12,066 nt of DNA from the NCBI GenBank assembly GCA_014238775.1, contig JABAAK010000029.1, forward strand, positions 1 through 12,066. The letters run 5' to 3'. Under the pieces are notes generated by a model, which had not been told where the DNA came from, made no database searches, and saw nothing but the letters and a program-made list of their open reading frames with translations. The translations under genes were made by a program, and so were the position numbers. This DNA comes from Candidatus Paceibacter sp. (GTDB lineage Bacteria; Patescibacteriota; Minisyncoccia; Phycocordibacterales; JABAAK01). This document shows positions 7,781 to 12,066 of the stretch, in pieces (positions within the stretch are counted from its first letter, which is position 1; each line of letters begins with the position of its first letter).

Positions 7781-8515
7781 TTAATCTATATCTATTCTAT
7801 TAAGAAACAACGCACCAGTTTTAAGTATGTCTATAGAATATATAGTCTGTTTACTCTCAATAGATAAATTTAATTTTGCACCTATTATTTTATTATTACC
7901 ATCAAAAAACTGTTTTTTACTTGGATAATTTTTATTAGTATCGGTGCTTAAAAAAACAGTAGGTTCTCTAAAAGGAAAAACAAAAACTATCAGCACTTCC
8001 TTTACTTTGTTTTCTTCAAAAAAACCTTCTGGAAGATTTTCTTTCGAATCATAACACACCTCTACATTATCTACATAAACTGTTTGAATATTATTTTTAA
8101 CAATAAAACAAGGTGTGAATTTTATGCTTTTTTCTACTAGTTCTGGTCCGTATACAATCTCTGAAGAATCAAAAGTTGCAAAATTAATTGTTTTTGTACT
8201 TGATATATCAATTCCATTTGTAATTTTTTCTATTCTATAACTAGTTTGAGAATCTTCTGTTGTTGGTTTTTTTATTCTAAGTGCATAAACTGAGGTTTTA
8301 TGTTTCTCAATATTTGTTGACAAAGAACTAGATGCAAAAGACTGTGTGAGTCGAACACTGCTAAGTAAATCATCTGTTCTTACTCTTAAAATACTATAGC
8401 TATTAAAGTTTTGATGCCCTAAAAAAACAGCTGACGATAATGTAACTATTACCGCTATAGTTACCAAAAGTTCAACAATTGTAAATCCAGATCTAAATTT
8501 TTTTTGTTTTTCCAT
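7781..8515 (-). CDS. FimT/GspH-like prepilin, first gene of the operon
   Basis: A 244-residue type IV prepilin-like protein. FRSG|FTIVELL gives cleavage after G10 with Glu at mature +5, followed by a hydrophobic helix to about residue 32. The body looks like a GspH/FimT-type pseudopilin, with only two cysteines (136, 154). The start is set at 8515. A longer in-frame reading to 8575 would begin inside tRNA-Thr on the opposite strand and place about 20 hydrophobic residues ahead of the normal prepilin leader. The 8515 ATG also lies 7 nt after a good extended -10 box, so the mRNA may begin at or next to the start codon. As first gene it leads the set FimT/GspH, PilW/GspJ, PilV/GspI, PilX/GspK. 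No pilus motor, prepilin peptidase or major pilin is in the window. Confidence 0.87.
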   Translation of the reverse strand: MEKQKKFRSGFTIVELLVTIAVIVTLSSAVFLGHQNFNSYSILRVRTDDLLSSVRLTQSFASSSLSTNIEKHKTSVYALRIKKPTTEDSQTSYRIEKITNGIDISSTKTINFATFDSSEIVYGPELVEKSIKFTPCFIVKNNIQTVYVDNVEVCYDSKENLPEGFFEENKVKEVLIVFVFPFREPTVFLSTDTNKNYPSKKQFFDGNNKIIGAKLNLSIESKQTIYSIDILKTGALFLNRIDID

Positions 8516-8522
8516 ATTATTT

Positions 8523-8531
8523 ATTATAGCA
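8523..8531 (-). promoter_or_regulatory. Extended -10 promoter of the prepilin-ligA-gatCA operon
   Basis: On the minus strand TGCTATAAT is a perfect -10 hexamer with the TGn extension. No good -35 lies 16-18 nt upstream, which extended -10 promoters tolerate. Only 7 nt separate the hexamer from the ATG at 8515, so the transcript would start at or one base before the start codon and be effectively leaderless. Confidence 0.6.
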
Positions 8532-8549
8532 ACCAAAATATAGACGATT

Positions 8550-8558
8550 TGATATACT
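8550..8558 (+). promoter_or_regulatory. Extended -10 promoter of tRNA-Thr (and probably topA)
   Basis: TGATATACT on the plus strand is a 5/6 -10 hexamer (TATACT) with a TGn extension. Initiation near 8565 would leave a leader of about 5 nt before the tRNA at 8571. It points away from the operon promoter in the same 55-bp intergenic region, and no convincing -35 is seen. Confidence 0.5.
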
Positions 8559-8570
8559 AAAGACATATAA

Positions 8571-8643
8571 GCCATCTTAGCTCAGTAGGTAGAGCACTCC
8601 CATGGTAAGGGAGAGGTCGGCGGTTCAATTCCGCCAGATGGCT
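8571..8643 (+). tRNA. tRNA-Thr (anticodon GGU)
   Basis: Complete cloverleaf. The acceptor stem is GCCATCT/AGATGGC, the D stem GCTC/GAGC, the anticodon stem CTCCC/GGGAG with loop ATGGTAA, and the T stem GGCGG/CCGCC with loop TTCAATT. The anticodon GGT at 8604-8606 reads ACC and ACU. G1:C72 and C2:G71 match the known threonine identity pairs. The discriminator is U73 rather than the A common in bacteria, and CCA is not encoded (the next bases are CAA). It lies directly upstream of topA on the same strand. Confidence 0.95.
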
Positions 8644-8703
8644 CAAAACAACAAAATATATCTTTGTTGACAATACATGAGTTTTTATACAACCATATAT
8701 AGT

Positions 8704-10881
8704 ATGAAGTTAGTCATAGTAGAATCGCCATCAAAAGCAAAAACAATAGAAAAATATTTAGGTGATAATTATACAGTTTTATCGTCTATTGGACACATAT
8801 GCGAGTTACCGAAAAGTGAGTCAAAAGCAATTAATATAGAAAATGATTTCAAACCATGTTATGAAGTTATAAAAGGAAAAGAAAAAATAATATTTCAATT
8901 AAAAGAATCTGTGAAAAAAGCAGAAATTGTTTATTTGGCCACAGACCCAGACAGAGAAGGTGAAGCAATCGCTTGGCATCTCAAAGAAATATTAAATATT
9001 AAGACACCAAAAAGAATTGTATTTAACGAAATCACAAAAGAGAAAGTTGAAGATGCTATAAAAAATCCGAGAGAGATAGACGATAATCTAAAAATTGCTC
9101 AAGAAGCAAGAAGGGTTTTAGATAGATTGTTTGGTTATACACTCTCTGCTTTAATTTGGAAAAAAGTTAGATACGGATTATCTGCTGGTAGAGTACAGTC
9201 CCCTGCTTTAAGAATATTAATGGAAAGAGAGAGAGAAAGAGAAAAATTTAAATCAACCCCTTTTTGGATTATTCAAGGAAAAATCAGAAACAAAGATGGA
9301 AAAATTTTTGAAGTTAGTGGTGTGGGTGAGTTTTTAAAATATGGAGATGCCAAAACAGTTTTAGATATTGGAGTTCCATCTTGGTGGATTGTAGGTGAAA
9401 TAAAAAAAACAAAGAGATCTAGAAAAGCAAAACAACCATTTATCACCTCAACTCTTCAGCAACAATCAAATTCTAGATTATCTTATTCTCCTGCAAATAC
9501 TATGCGAATAGCCCAAAAACTATATGAAGAAGGGTTTATAACATACATGAGAACAGATAGTACAAGGATGTCAGACCTCGCACACGAGTCAATTAAACTT
9601 GTAATAGAAAACAGTTTTGGAAAAGATTTATATGAAAAAAAAGAACATACAGACAAAAAGAAAAATATTCAAGATGCACACGAAGCAATAAGACCTACAG
9701 ATATGACAAAAATAACCGCAGGAAGAAACGAAGAAGAAAAAAAAATATATCAGTTAATTTGGAAAAGAACAATAGCAAGTCAAATGGTTGATGCTGAGAG
9801 TCTCACGACAAATATAAAATTAAACCCAAAGGTTATTAAAAATGAAAACATAATCCTTGTATTAAAAGGTTCACAAATCACAAAAATGGGTTGGTTAGAA
9901 GTAGATCAAGATTCGTGTGATAGTGAAAACATACTACCGGAAATACAAAAGTTTGATGAGTTTGAGTGTATAGAATTAAATCAAATAGACAAACACACAG
10001 AACCTCCAAATAGGTATTCTGAGGCTGGTCTTGTAAAGGAGTTAGAAAAAAGAGGTATAGGCAGGCCATCTACTTATGCTGCAACCATAAAAACTTTAAC
10101 AGATCGTATGTATGTAGAAAAAAAAGATAGAACATTAATACCTACAGATACTGGAAATGTTGTAAGTTCTTTTGTTGAAAAATATTTTAAAGAATATATC
10201 GCAGATATTTTCACTGCAAATATGGAAGATGATTTAGACAAGATAGCTATTGGAGAAAAAAAATATAAAGATATACTTACTAAATTTTATTACCCGTTTT
10301 TCGACAGCGTGGATAAAAAAAAAGATATTGAAAAATTAACAACTCTTGGTAAAGCTCCTTCTAATTTTAGGTGCCCTATATGTAACAGTGGTATGAATAT
10401 AAAATTATCTAAAATTGGTACTTTTATGAGTTGTGGTAGATTTCCAGATTGTAATGGTGCGAGGACAAAAGAAGGTGAAGAAATCAAAGAAGAAAAGATA
10501 GGTAAAATTTGTCCACAGTGTAAGAAAGGTGATTTAATAAAAAAAATGGGCCGATTTGGTGTTTTTTGTGCTTGTAACAATTATCCTAAATGTAAATATA
10601 TAGAGCAGGACAAAGAAACAAAAGAAAGTGCAAAAACTGGTATTGAGTGTCCTGTATGTAAAAAAGCTGAAATAATTGAACGAAAAGGTAAGTTTGGTGC
10701 TTTCTATGGATGTAATGCTTATCCAGGATGTAAGTTCACAATGAGAGCAAAACCAACATCAAAAAAGTGTAGTATTTGTAACTCTCTTATGATGGAAGGC
10801 ACAAAAACTATTCCTGAGCGATGTTGTGACAAAACTTGTCCAATGCATAGACCAGACAAATTAACAAAAATGAAAAGATAA
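8704..10881 (+). CDS. topA: DNA topoisomerase I (type IA) with four C-terminal zinc ribbons
   Basis: Relaxes negatively supercoiled DNA by passing a strand through a 5'-phosphotyrosyl break. The start at 8704 gives the standard opening MKLVIVESPSKAKTIEKYLG. An ATG nine codons upstream (8677) would add a non-conserved extension. The TOPRIM domain has E7 and the D81-x-D83-x-E85 metal site (TDPDREGE). RYGLSAGRVQSPALR follows, and catalytic Tyr281 lies in FITYMRTDSTRMS. The C-terminus has three four-Cys zinc ribbons (about 557-583, 603-630, 649-676) and a shorter, odd fourth one (C689, C692, C707/C708, C712, H715). The protein is 725 residues and complete. No SD precedes it; it lies 60 bp after tRNA-Thr and is probably co-transcribed with it. 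An A9 run at 10315-10323 separates the catalytic core from the zinc ribbons. It ends 13 bp from the convergent parB. Confidence 0.97.
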   Translation: MKLVIVESPSKAKTIEKYLGDNYTVLSSIGHICELPKSESKAINIENDFKPCYEVIKGKEKIIFQLKESVKKAEIVYLATDPDREGEAIAWHLKEILNIKTPKRIVFNEITKEKVEDAIKNPREIDDNLKIAQEARRVLDRLFGYTLSALIWKKVRYGLSAGRVQSPALRILMEREREREKFKSTPFWIIQGKIRNKDGKIFEVSGVGEFLKYGDAKTVLDIGVPSWWIVGEIKKTKRSRKAKQPFITSTLQQQSNSRLSYSPANTMRIAQKLYEEGFITYMRTDSTRMSDLAHESIKLVIENSFGKDLYEKKEHTDKKKNIQDAHEAIRPTDMTKITAGRNEEEKKIYQLIWKRTIASQMVDAESLTTNIKLNPKVIKNENIILVLKGSQITKMGWLEVDQDSCDSENILPEIQKFDEFECIELNQIDKHTEPPNRYSEAGLVKELEKRGIGRPSTYAATIKTLTDRMYVEKKDRTLIPTDTGNVVSSFVEKYFKEYIADIFTANMEDDLDKIAIGEKKYKDILTKFYYPFFDSVDKKKDIEKLTTLGKAPSNFRCPICNSGMNIKLSKIGTFMSCGRFPDCNGARTKEGEEIKEEKIGKICPQCKKGDLIKKMGRFGVFCACNNYPKCKYIEQDKETKESAKTGIECPVCKKAEIIERKGKFGAFYGCNAYPGCKFTMRAKPTSKKCSICNSLMMEGTKTIPERCCDKTCPMHRPDKLTKMKR

Positions 10882-10894
10882 AATTTATTTTAAA

Positions 10895-11818
10895 TTAAAT
10901 TGAAAAATTAGAATATAAATCCTCGTCTGTGTTTTTCTTTTCAAAAGTATTTTCTTTTGATTCTGCTAGTTGGTTAGATTTATCTGTTTCTTTAATATCA
11001 CTTAGTACCGAATAGATGACATCTAGATCGTCTTTTGAAGAAAAGTTTATAAGTATTTTACCTTCATTTTTTGTATTGCTTTCTATATAAACCTGTGCGC
11101 CCAGCTTATCTGATAAATCATCTTCCATAATTCTATATTCCGAAAATAAAATTTTGTTTTTTGATCTTACTTTGTCAACAGCTATCCTTCGAGATATTCT
11201 TTCTGCATCTCTAACAGTAAGTCTTCTGTTCATAATTTCATCAAACAAAAATTGTTGTTCTTCCTTTTTATCAGAAAGCATTAAGAGAGGTCTTGCATGT
11301 CCTTCAGATATTACTCCGCGTTGCAAAGCATCAATCATGCTTTCTTCTAGGCTAAGTAATCTAATACTGTTTGAAACATATTCTCGACTTTTACCTATTT
11401 TGTCTGATATGTTTTGGTGAGTTAAATGAAATTCATCTATTAAACTTTTAAAAGCCCTTGCTCTGTCGATAGGTGTTAAATCTTCTCTCTGCAAATTTTC
11501 TATGATTCCTATTTCAAGTTTAATTTGATCTTTGTCTTCTTTTTCCCTTAAGATTACCGGTACTTTTTTTATGTTTGCAAGCTTGGATGCACGAAGTCTT
11601 CTCTCTCCAGCTAAAAGTTCATATATAGTTTCCATTCCCCCATCATCTTTTTGTGAAGTTTTTTTGACAACAAGAAGTGGTTGCAGTACACCATATTGTT
11701 TTATTGATTCAGACATCGTTTTGATTTTTATTTCATCAAAAATATGCCTTGGTTGATATGGATTTGGTATAATTTTTTCTACATCAACCCAAAAAACAGA
11801 TCCTTTTATTTCTTCCAT
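10895..11818 (-). CDS. parB: ParB/Spo0J chromosome-partitioning protein
   Basis: Centromere-binding CTPase that loads and slides on DNA around parS sites and helps segregate chromosomes. The 307-residue protein has the full ParB layout. The N-terminal domain holds NPYQPRHIFDE (19-29) and the CTP-binding GERRLRA motif (71-77). It is followed by IENLQREDLTPIDRARAF, a helix-turn-helix at about 134-155 (ISDKIGKSREYVSNSIRLL), and SEGHARPLL (171-179). The C-terminal dimerisation segment at about 235-272 contains LGAQVYIE and GKILINFSSKDDL. The last 30 residues are a charged, probably disordered tail. It lies 22 bp after miaA on the same strand but has its own promoter-like signal. No parA and no parS-like palindrome occur in the window. 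Confidence 0.96.
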   Translation of the reverse strand: MEEIKGSVFWVDVEKIIPNPYQPRHIFDEIKIKTMSESIKQYGVLQPLLVVKKTSQKDDGGMETIYELLAGERRLRASKLANIKKVPVILREKEDKDQIKLEIGIIENLQREDLTPIDRARAFKSLIDEFHLTHQNISDKIGKSREYVSNSIRLLSLEESMIDALQRGVISEGHARPLLMLSDKKEEQQFLFDEIMNRRLTVRDAERISRRIAVDKVRSKNKILFSEYRIMEDDLSDKLGAQVYIESNTKNEGKILINFSSKDDLDVIYSVLSDIKETDKSNQLAESKENTFEKKNTDEDLYSNFSI

Positions 11819-11825
11819 TATTGAT

Positions 11826-11854
11826 ATTGTATCACTCTAATTAATGAGTGTTAT
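11826..11854 (-). promoter_or_regulatory. Candidate parB promoter
   Basis: On the minus strand TGATACAAT gives an extended -10 (TACAAT, 5/6, at 11826-11831). ATAACA (4/6) lies 17 nt further upstream at 11849-11854, inside the 3' end of miaA. Exactly 7 nt separate the -10 hexamer from the parB ATG, the same distance as at the prepilin operon, so the transcript would be leaderless or nearly so. Confidence 0.45.
11833..11850. repeat. Inverted repeat CACTC-N8-GAGTG at the miaA-parB junction
   Basis: A perfect 5-bp inverted repeat flanks an 8-base AT-only centre. It covers the miaA stop codon and fills the spacer between the candidate -35 and -10 of parB, a position where a repressor could act. 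It does not resemble the parS palindrome and has no T-run, so a terminator is unlikely. A 5-bp repeat can arise by chance. Confidence 0.35.
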
Positions 11855-12066
11855 ATGTTTTTTTTATCTTTTCTTTGATTTTTTCTATTAAGACTTTTTT
11901 ACTTAACTCTGACACATCAAACCAGCAAATACCATCCATTTTCTTAAAATATGTCATTTGCCTTTTTGCATATTTACAAATTTCACAAAACAATTTTTCT
12001 TTTACTTGTTCTTCATTCTTATTTAAAACAAACATTTCTGTTGTAAATTTATACTCGAGCCCTAAA
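11841..12066 (-). CDS. miaA: tRNA dimethylallyltransferase, C-terminal part
   Basis: Only the last 75 or so codons are in the window; the 5' part lies beyond the right edge. MiaA transfers a dimethylallyl group to N6 of A37 in tRNAs that read codons starting with U. The call rests on the conserved C-terminal block YAKRQMTYFKK followed by WFDV, matching the family's RRYAKRQ-T-WF region and its terminal W-(F/L)-D. Upstream, GLEYK fits the family's conserved GY-x-E region. The frame is open to the window edge. The ATG at 12033-12035 is internal to the protein, not the true start. It ends 22 bp before parB. Confidence 0.88.
   Translation of the reverse strand, partial: LGLEYKFTTEMFVLNKNEEQVKEKLFCEICKYAKRQMTYFKKMDGICWFDVSELSKKVLIEKIKEKIKKTYNTH

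Larger units (their letters stand above)
121..8515 (-). other. Probable eight-gene operon: four prepilins, ligA, gatC, gatA, membrane HEPN-like gene
   Basis: Eight same-strand genes are separated by 1, 1, 1, 2, 4 and 3 nt, and the last pair overlaps by 17 nt. There is no room for internal promoters or terminators between them. Every start in the run is preceded by AT (ATATG), and none has a purine-rich SD at the expected distance. The three prepilin junctions are the identical heptamer TAATATG. The only clear promoter is at 8523-8531. Co-transcription is inferred from spacing, not shown. Confidence 0.7.

Noticed and set aside
8516..8575. In-frame extension of the first prepilin gene to an ATG at 8575
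   Set aside because: It would start inside tRNA-Thr and add a hydrophobic stretch before the normal prepilin leader; it also covers the promoter region.
8667..8691. TTGACA at 8667-8672 as -35 of a separate topA promoter
   Set aside because: No -10-like hexamer lies 16-18 nt downstream; the nearest candidate, TATACA at 8686, is only 13 nt away. Read-through from the tRNA-Thr promoter is simpler.
8677..8703. Alternative topA start nine codons upstream
   Set aside because: The family starts directly at MKLVIVESPSKAK; the extra residues are not conserved in type.
10882..10894. Bidirectional terminator between topA and parB
   Set aside because: The 13-bp gap is purely AT-rich with no GC stem; I see no convincing hairpin.

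Overview
The window looks like part of a small, AT-rich bacterial genome. My best guess is a member of the Candidate Phyla Radiation (Patescibacteria, Parcubacteria-like). This is inferred from tightly packed genes, the absence of Shine-Dalgarno sequences, a cluster of cysteine-containing prepilins feeding into ligA-gatC-gatA, and divergent versions of housekeeping proteins. No marker here proves the lineage. The standard code works throughout: 10 of the 11 visible stops are TAA, one is TAG, and no TGA interrupts a gene.

Layout. An initiator tRNA (7-80, minus) sits just downstream of a long minus-strand gene run covering about 8515 down to 121. In transcription order the run holds four prepilin-like proteins (FimT/GspH-like; a giant PilW/GspJ-like protein with a large extra domain; PilV/GspI-like; PilX/GspK-like), then ligA (NAD-dependent DNA ligase), gatC and gatA (Glu/Asp-tRNA amidotransferase subunits), and a two-helix membrane protein with a HEPN-like RNxxxH motif. 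Gaps are 1-4 nt, or genes overlap, so this is probably one operon. A 55-bp divergent region (8516-8570) carries back-to-back extended -10 promoters, one for the operon and one for tRNA-Thr(GGT) at 8571-8643. That tRNA is followed by topA (8704-10881, plus). Converging on topA is a minus-strand pair: miaA (only its 3' end is in the window) and parB.

How the genes work together. The four prepilins resemble the minor-pilin set that caps and primes a type IV pilus or pseudopilus (FimU-PilV-PilW-PilX, or GspH-I-J-K). The giant PilW-like member carries about 445 extra residues with a beta-propeller-like rhythm and could be a built-in pilus-tip adhesin, a job done elsewhere by the separate protein PilY1. 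LigA and TopA serve DNA replication and topology, ParB chromosome segregation, GatCA tRNA-dependent amidation, and MiaA tRNA modification.

The points most worth checking are the giant prepilin, the membrane HEPN-like protein, the apparently leaderless and SD-less expression signals, the degenerate zinc finger in LigA, and the unusual initiator tRNA. No gene-free stretch exceeds 300 bases.
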